Source: Takakia lepidozioides | Lineage: Eukaryota; Streptophyta; Takakiopsida; Takakiales; Takakiaceae | Length of the DNA: 64,000 bases | Assembly (NCBI GenBank): GCA_030704615.1 | Contig: CM060733.1 | Coordinates: 36,456,001-36,520,000, forward strand | Direction: 5' to 3' | Shown: positions 36,504 through 47,678 of the stretch, piece by piece | Position numbering within the stretch: the first letter of the stretch is position 1 | How the letters are laid out: each line of letters begins with the position of its first letter | Position numbers and translations under genes: made by a program | Notes under the pieces: model-generated | The model's input: only the letters and a program-made list of their open reading frames with translations | Told to the model about the DNA's origin: nothing | Databases searched by the model: none

Positions 36504-38070
36504 TTGAGTGTCAACACGGAGGTGCCACTAGTTGTTGGGGACAGTGCCGGTTCGAGCACTAGCGATACTAGTGGGTACACGAGACGAGGTGTGCGGTTTA
36601 GGCCACCTTCACCTCCTGTGTCTTCTACGGAAGGTTCTGATTCGGATTGTGAATCAGGAGGACTCATACCGGCGGTGCAAGTTGTTTCTTTGCCATTGTT
36701 GTGGGACACAATGGAGGAGATGTATGGAGCTACCAAGGGGCCACGAAGGTACTCTGGGGCGGTGGGCACCATCGAGTTGGATGATTTTATCCAAGAGTTT
36801 GATAGTTGGTGTGATTTGCAGCAAATGCGCAATCCACAACTATTTACGCCTTTCATGGCATGGAAGGGGCTGTTTCAGCACCTTGAGGGGCCGCCTATGG
36901 ATGATTACCATGAGTTCAGGCGGGGGCATGAGGTTGAGATCGAGGAGTGGAGGATGTACTGGTCACCCGACTATGTCTCCATCACTAGGGGCACTAGAGC
37001 CACGAGGGCAGTGGCTACACCTGCCGCTGCACCGGCAGCTTCAGCAAGTAGCAGTGGGACTAGTGGGACTGGTGGTACAGTAGCTACGACGTCCACCCAA
37101 GCCACTACCGCACCAGCACTAGCACCCGTGCCTGCCTTCAACCCTGTTGTGGAGTTCTTCAAAGAGTTGAGAGGGAACTACCAAGGGGTGAGGACAGAGA
37201 AGTGTAACCCAAGGGGTTACGGAAGCTCAGGCAGTCCAATTCTGGTATGGGATATTGGACAAGGAGCCGAGGAGAAGGGTGCGGGATGCAACTCTCTTAC
37301 AAGCGGCCCAACCCACCTTAGCAAATGTGTTTTTGCTGGCAGAGCGGATAGAGCTCAACATGGTGGAGGAATGAGTGGTCATGGTGGGATTTGCTAAGGA
37401 GACACCACGGGGTAGTGGTGCTCCTAGCCAACCACTACCTCAACGTGCTCAAGGCAACAAGGGGGCTCAGGTGAAGCTCAGGGAAGGGCAGAGAGGACCT
37501 CAGATGCAGGGGTCTCTCCCTTCATTTGCTGGCCAACAATGGGCGGATGTGGTGTGTTGGACATGTGGAGGACCCCATGTCAAGAAGGATTGCCCAGAGG
37601 GAGGCAAAGGGCCGGCACATGCACAGCCTGCACAGTTGCAATGTGGGCATTGTGGCAAGCACGGGCATGGAGAGGCCTAGTGTTATGGTTTGCATCCTGA
37701 GTTGTGCCCAGGCCAATTCCAAGGGAACAATGGTGGCCAGGGGCGAGGTGGAGCAACCCAGAGAAGACGAGGTGGCCAGCCACGAGGTGCAAGCCAAGGG
37801 CAAGCTCAACATGGCCAAGGACGCGGAGGTCAGGGTGTTGACCAAGGCATGGCCAACCGGCTTCAAAAGTTAGAGCAGAGGCTCGCTGCCATGGCTATAG
37901 CTCAGGTGGTACCGGCTCTAAGGCCGGATGGTCCACCTCCTGCTCCTGAGGGAGGAGATATGGGAGGCATGGGATTCATGTGTGGAGCAGCACTACCACT
38001 AGTGCAGGTGGAGTCTGCTGCAGCCGTGACTCGAGGAGCAGCACGAGTTCCTGAGCCATGAGGTGCAGAG
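36504..38070 (+). pseudogene. gag of the methyltransferase retroelement
   Basis: The first frame (36504-37300) starts MSVNTEVPLVVGDSAG. It has a Ser/Pro-rich lead, then a capsid-like region (YSGAVGTIELDDFIQEFD; FTPFMAWKGLFQHLEGPP) and an Ala/Ser/Thr-rich linker. After frameshifts near 37310-37400 the nucleocapsid shows two zinc knuckles: CWTCGGPHVKKDC (one residue shorter than the usual CX2CX4HX4C) and CGHCGKHGHGEA followed by a TAG and CYG, which would complete a normal knuckle if the stop were read as an amino acid. A Gly/Gln/Arg-rich tail continues to about 37870, then a coiled segment (NRLQKLEQRLAAMAIAQ). Gag packages the RNA; this copy is broken. Confidence 0.75.
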
Positions 38071-38521
38071 GTGGAGTTGGATCCACAGCGTGGAGAGGCA
38101 AGCCGTCAGGCTAGGCTTCCTTAGTCATTCACATTGGCGGAGACAGTGTCGACGCCATCCATGGCATAGGTTCTCGCCCGACTGTTACCGGGGAGAGCTA
38201 CATGGGTAGCACCACTATCTAGTGTTGCCAAGGCTACAGCAGCTAGTGTGCTGCTAGGAGCGGCCACATCTGTGTGTCAGGCTCTATTGTTCTCGGCTAC
38301 CATGATTGCGACGCCGGGGGTAAGACCAGCTGAGGTGTTCAGGCTGGCAGCTACACTATGTGAGAGTGGGGAGGTTACTTCATCTTCTGCGGAGATAGTG
38401 GGAGGTGTAGTGCCGGAGGGATCCTCGGATTTGAGGGTCAAGACTACCACGGCGGCGCCATGGCAAGCTGCAGCTGCCAGGTTGATAGAGCTGCTAGCTA
38501 GGCCAAGCCATTGAGCGTGCC

Positions 38522-39290
38522 ATGGTGACACCTGGAGTTGTCATGTTAGACAACCAGGATGACATTTTCTGTTTGAGTGGACCGGCAGGCAAGAGGTACC
38601 GGCCACTGCGGGTCTTGTTGGACTCGGGAGCTCAACCACTGATGCTGGGCAGAGCTGCTATTGCAGGCTTGGGCCTCACGGAGGCGGATATGGAGCCTTG
38701 TCCTTTCTAGATACAGACGTCTCTGGGAGGATCGGAGCAGGCTCGGGGCATGACACGGCGTGAGTTGGCTATCAGACTACGGCCGGATCACCCTACAGAT
38801 GGCTCAGTGATACGAGCCAAGGCCATTGTGACAGACGCGGTCTCATACAATGTCCTGGTTGGTGGGGCAGTGTTGTACCCCATGGGCTTCACCCTGGATT
38901 TTTGGGAGGAGTCAGCTTCCTATAGGCCTGCATGGCAGTCAGGGGAGGGCCGGCGTGTGCAGCTCTCTGTGACATTCATAGGAGGAGTTGCGGTTGCCCA
39001 GCAAGGCAAGATGCCGATACTAGCAGCATTCACAGCGGCAGTGAGTTGGCCTAGAGAGTTGCTTGAGGGCAACGCTCATTCAGAGGATGTGCCACCTCCG
39101 GGAGAGCATGATGACATGTATGGTATGGCGGAGTTGCCTACCATGGTTGCTCAGACTCCATTGTGGGGCACGAGCAAGGATTTGCAGCGGGATGTTGATC
39201 GACGGGTGCAACAAGCCTGGGTGGAGGTTTTTGTACCGTCAGGAGAGGAGGAGAGTGCGGGGATTGCACCAGGACCACCTCAGTTGTCTC
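38522..39290 (+). pseudogene. Aspartic protease region of the methyltransferase retroelement
   Basis: The catalytic loop is VLLDSGAQPLMLG (about 38610-38650), with the flap and fold continuing after an in-frame TAG at 38708-38710 (PCPF, stop, IQTSLGGSE). The downstream part YNVLVGGAVLYPMGFTLDFW and a linker of about 120 residues lead in the same frame into the methyltransferase. Protease and methyltransferase therefore belonged to one polyprotein. Confidence 0.78.
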
Positions 39291-40522
39291 CATTGGACAC
39301 CACACCTATTGTGTGGCAGTATCCGGATGAAGGCATTTGCCTTCTGGACTTGTTTGGTGGGATTAGCACCGGATTGGCTGTTGTGTTACAGGCAGGTGTA
39401 CGAGTTTGGCGTTACCTGTATGTGGAGAGGGATGAGACTGCACGACGCGTTTCACTTTGCCATGTTGCTCAGTTGGTGCAGCGGTACCCTGAGTTGTTGT
39501 CGGTGTCTGCAATTCGTGGATATCAGCAGGCCTTGCCAGCAGACATTTCGTTGCTGGGGACGCAGGATTTGGAGCGGGTTGGCTCCATTGATCTGGTAGT
39601 GGCAGGTTGGCCCTGCCAAGGGCATTCATCAGCCGGGCATGGCAATGGATTGCGAGACTCGAGGTCGGGTCTGTTTTGGGAGATGGTGCGGGTTTTGCGC
39701 CACTTGCAGCTTCATCAAGCTGTATCTCCAGCATAAATCTTGGAAAATGTGCCACTGATGGGCGATTCTCGGGCCAGGGTGATAGCCAGTATGCATCAAG
39801 TCCGGTCATGGCTTGGGTCAGCAGTGTTGCTAGATGTAGCTACAGTGGGGTCACGGGCTCATCGTCCACGGCTATGGTGGACTAACTTGATGCCACCCGC
39901 ACTGCTCAAGCGTGCATTTGATGGGGTGCAGCGGCCAGCACATCTCACAGTGGATAGCATTTTGGACACGGGGAGGCAGTCTCAGCGTGTGAGACACGAT
40001 GACCGTTCGCCTTTGGCAGTGGTCAACAAGGTGGGTCAACCACGAGCAGCATTACTGCTCAGCTTCCCAGGATCGCATGCTTTCCGGGATAGTGGACCTG
40101 GCCTCCTGTGGGATGCTCAGTTGCAGCAGTTAGTGGAGCCTAATGCTGACGAGCGTGAGCGGGCAATGGGTTTTACCACTGGTACCACGGCAGTGTCGTC
40201 TCTTTCTGAGGCATCACGTCGTCAAGTGTTGGGGCAAGCAATGGATCTCAATTGCTTGACCTGGATTATCAGCTTGGCTCTGGCTGAGCAACGCAAAGTG
40301 CGGAGTACACTTCCCTTGATGGTCTCTTTGCCTACCGAGACGGTACAGGTAGTGAGTGGGGGCGAGCATGTGAGGACCACGGGGTGCATGCATCCATGGC
40401 ACACGTGGGAGGTGCTCGAGGTTCAGAGGGAGTTGGCAGCCAAGGCGGCTGTGATGGATGAGGTTGGGGATTCTTCCCGGGTTGAGGAGGTCCTCAAGGA
40501 TGAGATGATGGGGCAGGATTAG
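39291..40522 (+). pseudogene. Cytosine-5 DNA methyltransferase domain within gypsy pol
   Basis: Nearly all C5-methyltransferase motifs appear in order: motif I ICLLDLFGGISTGLAVVL (SAM binding, 39337-39390); motif II YLYVERDETARRV; motif IV VVAGWPCQGHSSAG with the catalytic Cys (39597-39640); motif VI ENVP (39742-39753) just after an in-frame TAA at 39734; motif VIII AHRPRLWWTN (39857-39886); a target-recognition stretch; and motifs IX/X ERERAMGFTTGT and VLGQAMDLNCLTWII (40150-40270). Spacing and SRSGLFWEMVRVL after motif IV recall the DNMT3/DRM side of the family. It is in one frame with the protease upstream and is followed by RT, so it is integral to the element, not an insertion. Family activity is 5-methylcytosine formation on DNA. 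Retrotransposon-encoded enzymes of this kind have been reported from charophyte algae and dinoflagellates. Confidence 0.88.
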
Positions 40523-41310
40523 GCCTTGTCATTGACTGAGCAGGCAGGGAGTACTGCTCAAGAGGTTGCAACATAGCAACCACTGGATGTGTCCTCTACC
40601 TGTAAGTCCACTGGGCTTAAGGTTGCAGTTACGGAGGACAATTGGGAGCCTGACATTGGACCCATTGTCACTGGAGGAGAGAGACGACGTATACGGCGGT
40701 TCCTGAGGGCTTTAGAGTAATTGCTTTGCCTTCAGTTTGAAGGACTTGGGAGCACTGAAGGGTCAAGAGATCCGTATTGAGTTGGCCACTGACACGCCAA
40801 TCTTTCGGAGACCCTATAGATACAGTGACATGGAGAGGTCTTTGATTCAGATGAGGACTCAAGATCTCTGGGAGGCAAGTTTGGTGGAGCTCTCTGGTGG
40901 AGAGTATGCTTCAGCCACAGTGATGCCAGCCAAGAAGGATGTCTATGGCAATTGGACGGAGAGACGTATGTGCGGTGATTACCGGCCTGTAAATCGTCAG
41001 ACCAAGTCCGATAAGTATGCCATGCCAACACCAGAGGAGATCTTTGATGCCATCGGGCATGCTAAGGCCTTTAGCACTTTGGATTTACGATCCGGATATC
41101 ACCAGTTGCCAATCAAGGAGGCGGACAAGTAGAAGACGGCATTCTGGGGGATCAATGAGCACGGCAAGGATTGCCTATATCAGTGGCGGTTCTTACCATT
41201 TGGGCTTAAGAATGCTCCTGCAGAGTTTCAGAGAGTCATAGAAAGGATTCTAGCAGGGGTGGACTTTGCTCGGTGCTACATAGATGACATCATCATCTTT
41301 AGTATTACGA
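40523..41310 (+). pseudogene. Reverse transcriptase (N-terminal part) of the methyltransferase retroelement
   Basis: After a linker with two stops (40520-40720) and a one-base frame change near 40715, RT reads IFRRPYRYSDMERSLIQ, ASATVMPAKKD, RRMCGDYRPVNRQT, FSTLDLRSGYHQLP, a TAG at 41130, FLPFGLKNAPAEFQ and the active site CYIDDIIIFS (about 41274-41303). Thumb, RNase H and integrase are absent. The style is Ty3/gypsy. Confidence 0.85.
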
Positions 41311-41814
41311 TGGAGGAGCATGAGAGTCATGAAGAACATGGCCAACACAGAGCAGATGAGTGCACTACATGGCACTAGTATGGATGAGGTCGAGGGTCAT
41401 GCCCAGGGATTGGATGAGAGCTCTATGGGACTTAGGGGACGCTGCCTCATTTACGTGCTCTGGCGAAGGGCGCGGAGTCATCAGGCTCATCGGATAGCTT
41501 TGAGTCCTCCACTGAGGATGAGGATGAGGATGACTAGTCCTAGTCCATGTAGGTCCCAGGGTCAGTCTACTGAACCCTTGTGAGCTTTTCATCTCATTTC
41601 TTGTAAATATATTTCCATCTTTCCATCTTCCATCTTATTCATGTGTCGCACCGTCCTCACCCTCGATTCATGCTTGCTCAATTGTGTACCTGCTAACTCA
41701 GAGAAATGGAACTGTAAGTTCTCCCATCCCCAAATACAAAACCAGGAAAAAAACAAAAAACCACCCCCAATTCACCCCCAAAATGAACCCCCAACCCCCC
41801 CCCCCCCACCAGGC
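41311..41814 (+). other. Retroelement tail and unassigned spacer
   Basis: 41311-41545 encodes a short acidic remnant (SSGSSDSFESS type, then Glu/Asp runs) probably joined by an internal deletion to the RT. From 41590 to 41814 the sequence is AT- then C-rich with homopolymer runs. I see no gene there. Confidence 0.4.
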
Positions 41815-42478
41815 TGCCCTCGCGACTACAGCACGTCGCCAATGGCGACGTGTTTTTTGGGCGGGGGTCGCAAGCAGCGACGGTCGGGTGTCACAAACCC
41901 CATATGCAGGCGGCAACGACCGACACCCCCTGTGACGTGTTTTTTAGTCCGGGGGTCGCAAGCCGCGACGCCCTGGCGTCGCGGAGACCGCCACCCTGCT
42001 TGCGCCATTTTATTTTATTTTTTAAAATTTAAAACAAAAGCGACGCCGGAGCGTCGCAACAACCCACGCCCAGGCGTGGCGGAGACCGACTCCTGCTGTT
42101 TTGTGCCACACCAATAGTCGCTTGGCGTACCACCTGGCTGACTCCCGGGCAGGTTAAAAATAAATAAATAAATGCGACGCCGCGCCGACGCCCCCATCAA
42201 CGCCGTCGGCTGGAGGGCCGCGACGGCGAGACGTCGCTCGAAGAGGCTCCTGCCATCGGCGCGGACGGCCTAAAAAACCGACGTCCAGCAGTCGCGGGAG
42301 TTGGGCGGGGGCTCGCGACCCCCATACGTCGCATTTTTGCGACGTCATTTTGGCGACGCCCTTGCGACTGCAGGGCGACGACCAGGCGTCGCAAATTCTG
42401 CGCCTCCCGCGTGCCCGAAAAGGGCGTTTTGCCGACGCTGCGGCGTGGCGTGGGCATCGCAAAGGCCCCCCTTTTCTT
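41815..42478. repeat. GC-rich GTCGC/GCGAC-dense segment
   Basis: Short inverted words (GCGACG, CGTCGC, GGCGACG) recur dozens of times over 660 bases, for example CGACGCCGGAGCGTCG. The open frames are composition artefacts. It ends directly at the PPR fragment and may be a non-autonomous element or a decayed palindromic repeat. Confidence 0.5.
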
Positions 42479-42484
42479 GTAATG

Positions 42485-42732
42485 CCATGAGTTCAGATCA
42501 TGGCCTCATTCCTACAATGGAGCATTTTGGCTGCATGGTGGATCTTCTTGGACATGCAGGGCAGTTGGATGAGGCAGAGGACTTCATCAAGAACATGCCA
42601 ATGGAACCAGATGCTTCGGTGTGGCGAATTACCTTGCTCAATGCCTGCAATCTTCATGGTGACGTGGACCTTGTAGAATGGGGCGCAACAAAATGCCTCC
42701 TGAAGCTGGGTCCGCAGGACCCTAGAACTCAG
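42485..42732 (+). pseudogene. PPR gene fragment (C-terminal repeats), left half
   Basis: Reads [38 protein letters not shown], then [20 protein letters not shown] and LLKLGPQDP. This is the typical last L/S repeats and E-domain start of a PLS-type PPR protein, an organelle RNA-binding factor in land plants. It stops where the composite transposon begins, and a matching continuation (GRWDDQVQVR) appears beyond the transposon's right end, so the gene was split by insertion. No start codon or upstream repeats are present; it was already a fragment or retrocopy. Confidence 0.8.
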
Positions 42733-42843
42733 CATAGCTACGGCGTGAGCTCAGCCCCGTGAGCCTGGGAGCTGAGCTCACGTTGTAGCTGCAAAGTGTG
42801 AGCTGAGCTCACGCTTCAGGGAAACGTGAGCGGCACAAATCTG
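42733..42843. repeat. Left terminal/subterminal repeat, copy 2
   Basis: Near-identical to 19742-19850. It contains repeated GTGAGC/GCTCAC words and the palindrome GTGAGCTGAGCTCAC. It abuts the interrupted PPR codons. Confidence 0.6.
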
Positions 42844-43148
42844 CTAGAGAAGCAGGTCCTATAGGCGAGGATTGCAGGAAGAGGGCCTATTACCGTGGAC
42901 AAAACAAAGGGGGCCACCATGCACCATGTCTGCAATGCTTGCACAAAAAGAGGAATATGAAAATATGGCAGATTTGAGCTCAGAATGATTGACACACTTT
43001 ATTTCAATTCACAGATAGACGCTTACAATGAATGGCATGTGCATTTGCCCTGGTTCCGCGAACGAAATGTATGTGTTTGTCCTAAATGCAAAGTCTTTAC
43101 ACGGTAACCTGGAAACCAACATGGGAAGCGGGCATGGCTCGTATGTGT
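42844..43148. other. 3' flank of the copy 2 transposase
   Basis: No gene seen. The sequence is homologous to 19850-20170. Short frames such as the Cys-containing one near 42920 are not preserved between the two copies. Confidence 0.5.
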
Positions 43149-46100
43149 TCAAAGAGAATTTGGCGGAGCCCTACGTGAGGTGTCCCGCTGCAGAAGGGTG
43201 ATTACTTCTCCGTAGCCTAGTGTGGCTTGGTGAATGAATTGGTCTCTCTTACCGTCGCAGCACATAATTACAAGGTATATGTAATATTGATGCTTGCAGG
43301 GGACCCACTTCCCTCTCATGCCGAGAGCACCCTCACGCATCGTTACAAAATCCGGACAAGTGCACGTAGGGAAATTCCCCACGGTAACCTGGTATTCTTT
43401 GCCATGAAGAACTGAGCCAATAGACAGCACTGTGTAAATCCGTCCATACCCCGGAGCAGGGACTTCGGTGATACGAGTCACCCGAACCTGCAAAATTCTA
43501 GCTGATTCCATCTTGCATTCATGATCTGCACCCGAAGCGACACGACGCACTGTTTTTCCATCTCTTTTTGTTGGGTGGGAGTTGGCACTGGGTGGAGGCA
43601 TTGCCGGAGCATGTGGCACATCTGTGCCGACAGTGCATGAGGGCACCACCCGGGACCGTGCAAGACAGAACCCTCCCTCCTCCAGCATGCTTATCTCGGT
43701 TGATGACAGCGACGTCCCAAGTTTCACAGGCCAAATTGCGGGGGGAGGGGGCTTCATTATCACTGAAGGACGAACTGCTCCCTTGACGCATCGTGCCATA
43801 TCGTCTGGGCAGAACCAGAACTTGTGGTCCTTTGACTCCCCACTATGATAAGGTCGGAACAACCCTGTGAATGTTGGAGCTGGAGTCCCCCTGGAGCCTT
43901 TGCATATTTTTGAATTGCATTTCTTGAAAGAGGGGGTCCGAATTGCCATGCAAGCCACTCTAGATCCTGGTGGGGTGCGTTCTATATGCCACTCACTTTC
44001 AATGCAATCAGATTCATGCACCATGGCCACCACCTCCTCCAATGCGATTCCTGCTGCTGTGCTTGCATGATCTGCACCTACTCCGCTGGAGGAGGACCCA
44101 CCTGGGAAGGGGCAGGCACACGACTTAGTCTGCACTGGAGACACCCTTGGTATAGAGAAATTGACCCTGTCCGGCCGATGGGAATCTCCATCCGACAATG
44201 GAGGAGTGTTCAATTTCCTTTTGCATGATCCAAATCTTTCCTCGCTTTCCAAATGGGGGAGCCTGGATTGCAAAGGGGAGCCTTCAGTGCACCTGTTCAG
44301 AGCTCTGGCCATCTTTGATGGGTCTCTGGACGCCCTTAGCATCAACAAAGTTGTATCAGGGCCCTTGCCTCCGCCCTGTCCCATCAGAAAATTGCGGTAC
44401 TTGGTTTGTTGTGTAAGTGCCCGCACCATGTCATCAGCAGTGGCCACATACAAGTCACGTCCTACTTTGGTAGACTGCTGCATCCAGGCGTTGTGAACAG
44501 TCTCCGCCAAATTACAGGATGGCATGTCGGCCAAGTCCTCCAAGGACATGTCCTGCAGGAGGCATTGCATGGAAATGTGAGGAACGAAAGGAAATGGAAG
44601 AGGTTCTGCGAGTGACAATCCAACAACCCGAAATGAACAGGCATGATGCAAAGTGAAATTTGTGTTTCTGGGATTGAAGAGGCTTACCGTCGTCATGAAA
44701 GCTCCCCACTGTCTGTACCTGAAGTGCCAGAAAACCAACCAGTCCTCCAACTCCTTCAAGTGGATACCAGTAGCAGCACCAGAGGCGAACCACCAAGCCC
44801 GGATTGCTTGGTAAGTGCTCTCAGCTTCTCCCATTGAGGTGACATTTTTGTACTTGAGGCAGAGCCTTCTGTGCTCCAACTGAAGGTCAGGACGAATGCA
44901 GCGCTTTGTATGACGTGCCAGAGATTGACTCCAATGGAAGAGGCATGTGTGCTCTCTATTTTCCATTGGGACCTTAGGATCCCCTGAACCAAACGTGCGT
45001 TGAAATTTGCCTGTGCACTATCAGCCATGAAAGCCCGCAAAATTTGTGTTCTGTATTCCATTGCGCTACATGACGGCCATGAGCGAATTCCACATGAGCA
45101 TTTGGGATTCAGTGTCCTCCGAATGCATATCACAAATTGCTATGGAGAGCACACGTTGGTACGTTGGATCGTACACATGGCACGCCATGGTTGTCCAACC
45201 CTTCACCCGTTTGCAGTGATCAAACATTAACCAACATTTTACCAAATCTCCTCCAGGTTGCATTCGGCGGACAATGCTCACACCACTGCCTTCGCCCACT
45301 GTGGACATCTTGAACAAATACACCTTGGACGAGCCCTAGCCAGGGAAGATACTGTTTTGAATGAATTCATAGCGACTCCTCCGTTTGAGGTCCATAATGT
45401 TGTCCACGAATCCAGCAGTGTCTGTGCCCATTCTGAGTGCATTCACCTGGTTTCAAATATTGGGAGAGCTCAACACGGAGAAATGGTCCATTACTGCCTC
45501 AAGCGAATCTGCATCCAGCATTGGTTGTGTCGAATCCCCTTCACCCAGTATGTGTTTTTCCAGGAATGCCTTGCTAGCTGCAAGCGCTATAGCAGAAGGT
45601 GTTGCACAAGGGGCATTGTGGAACTCCTGCTTCAGCAGATTTCTAGCGATGTCCACGCTATCCCTGCAACTTCCTTTGGACACAGGATGCTCGTGTTTAC
45701 CCATATGAATGCAAGCACGAGTCATTGTCTTGCATCGGTGTGCCACCTGGTACATACGAGCGTGGCACACAGAAACACAAGACTGGGAAAGTTTGCAGAA
45801 CCTGCACCCAAAAGTATTGGTCTTGGGAGGGGCAAGCCCTGGGGTGAAAGGATTCAGGGGCACACCTTCCCACTCACTTTTGTTTGGTTTAGCGCTGTTT
45901 CTCAGGAGAGGGCAAGAAATATTCACGCACTTACAATGCCCAACGCAGACCGACCTTCGAAATTTCAATCCAATGTCGTTGTGGATGTTCAACGTTTTTG
46001 TCCTGCACCAAGGGTGTCCGTCATGTTTCTTGTCCATGCCCTGCAGAAGCCCAGCTAGTCCACTGGAAGATGTGGGAGGGTTGAGCTCAAACAAGATGTC

Positions 46101-46700
46101 CCCATCAAACTCTGCTGGCACGTATTGAACCCGCTGCACACGAAGGGACTCCCAATCAACAAAATGCAACTCGCTCTTGCACCCAGGCACCCCTGCGAGG
46201 GCTTTCAATTTCGGAATGACACTCGTTATCTCCTGCAACTCATCATCATCCAAGAATGGAGTCTGCATTGGTGGAGGAATCTCAGAAACATCCTCCGAGG
46301 ACGAGTCTGAAAGAGTCACGAATGTAGTGGATGTGCTCACCTCTTGTTTCACATGAACTGTGCCCTTCTGCTACACGACCAATGCTGCAGTGCTAGGGGT
46401 AACTACTGATCCTGCTGATTGTCTTCTCTCTTTTCCAAGGACCCGGTATGTGCCTGGAAGGACTCTCCACTTCCTTCCACACTCGCCAACCAATGGTTTC
46501 TCCAAGTGCCCAGAATCCAAATTCCCATCCTCGTCATACACCTCTTTTTGAACAAGCAAAGAACCCAATTCTAGAGGGAACACTGTAACCAGCTCATCCT
46601 CATGAACAACTGCAAACCCATCGTCATCTACAGTGGTAGTCAGTGGAAGACTACCTGCATTGGATTGAAATCGAGCAAGTCTACCTCGCTCCCTCGACAT
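43149..46700 (-). pseudogene. MULE-like transposase with SWIM finger, copy 2
   Basis: The start is MSRERGRLARF at 46700. The frame runs through an acidic N-terminus, one TAG near 46371, a Cys/His zinc region (CVGHCKCVNISCP, CRFCKLSQSCVSVCHARMY) and a TGA at 45453 where copy 1 has CGA (Arg), a CpG transition. The DDE-like core is MFDHCKRVKGWTTMACHVYD; the second-Asp region near 45020 is damaged by a deletion and frameshift; then TCLFHWSQSLARH. The 44966-43149 frame is open for 605 codons. It includes ELEDWLVFWHFRYRQW, an optional 135-bp intron at 44553-44687 (GTAAGC donor, CTGCAG acceptor on the minus strand), a Ser/Pro linker and the SWIM motif CTCPDFV ... WVPCKHQYY. SWIM fingers are common at MULE transposase C-termini. 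Confidence 0.75.
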
Positions 46701-47585
46701 GTTTTCGTACCTTGACTGAAAGTTGCGATTCACAGAGGAGTCCCCGATCTGATAGTCCGTAATTTTCGAAAGGGGATCCACCCCAAACAAACTGAGGTAA
46801 AAAAGAGTAGCACTAACCCAAAGAATGCGAGCAATGCATGCAAAGGATGTAGGAATGACATGCACCGAACTTCGCAGACAGCCACACTAAGAGACACCAA
46901 CCAGAAAAACTGTTTTCTAAGACAAGAAGCCACAAGAAGCCGTGCTGTATTTGGATGAAAAACAAACCCTGAACATGACATAAAATCATCCATTATGGAA
47001 AGACGGCAACAACCCTGGAGAGCAGTAAACAGGAAGACCCCGAATCTAATGAGGTTGTGCTGTGCCAGAAGAACACAACACAAACACTGACACTCCGAGA
47101 GACACCTCGCATGAGTGTGTGCAACACATGACCATTGCCGACACAACCCTTTATACCGAATGACCCCATTGCAACGGTGATGGCAAAATGCAAACCGCAG
47201 GGTAGGCAGTACAACACACGTGGACGCATATGTGAAGCATAACAATTATTGCGAATCTGCAAGTACTGCTCGAAATTGAACTAGCATTAGATTTCTACGG
47301 CACTTCCGAATTTCAAAGAATGCAAGAAGGCTGCCATGTATTGGCAGGCGGCGAAGTACATCTGACATATATCACAAGTACATGCAACGGATCTACTTTT
47401 TTTCCACCACTTTATTTCTTGGATAATACAAAGACGCCAAAATGGATGAATTCCGTTCGCACACAATGATGACACCCGCATCCAAATACGGTTAACAATG
47501 TCGAATTTTTACTTTGGTTACATGCCATGGCAACGCTTGTTACAAACCTCAAACTGGAGAGCTCCAGAGGCAGCGTGGGGAGCCC
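46701..47585. promoter_or_regulatory. Divergent promoter region, copy 2
   Basis: Intergenic DNA homologous to 23724-24580, between the two head-to-head genes of the transposon. No motif stands out by eye. Confidence 0.35.
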
Positions 47586-47678
47586 TTGTTTCCACCGGAG
47601 GAGGAAGAGAAGTTAGTCGTTATACTTCACGAGCACTAGGGACAGGAATAGAGCTAGATATAGAATGAGGATGGAAAG
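47586..47678 (+). pseudogene. ParB-methyltransferase first exon, part before the Fam1 insertion
   Basis: Homologous to about 24580-24670 of copy 1 (ATAGAGCTAGATATAGA ... GAGGATGGAAAG). It is cut at GAAAG by Fam1 copy D and resumes at 53975 with GAAAGAGTAGACG. Confidence 0.5.
47674..47678 (+). repeat. Target site duplication of Fam1 copy D (GAAAG), left
   Basis: GAAAG stands immediately before the LTR start at 47679 and again immediately after the second LTR at 53975-53979. A five-base duplication is standard for Ty3/gypsy integrase. Copy 1 has the uninterrupted site (GATGGAAAGAGTGGGG near 24660-24675). Confidence 0.9.

Larger units (their letters stand above)
33247..41600 (+). mobile_element. 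Ty3/gypsy retrotransposon encoding a DNA methyltransferase (3' truncated)
   Basis: The order is: non-coding 5' region (about 33247-36480, probably LTR plus leader), gag with two zinc knuckles, aspartic protease, cytosine-5 methyltransferase, and RT up to the YIDD box. RNase H, integrase and the 3' LTR are missing; after the RT catalytic box (about 41310) the frame dissolves into an acidic Ser/Glu/Asp tail. The 5' limit is inferred from TG-starting sequence near 33247-33269. Several in-frame stops and frameshifts show the copy is dead. Confidence 0.75.

Noticed and set aside
41641-42462. Several frames in the GC-rich segment
   Set aside because: Low-complexity composition on both strands and no recognisable domain.
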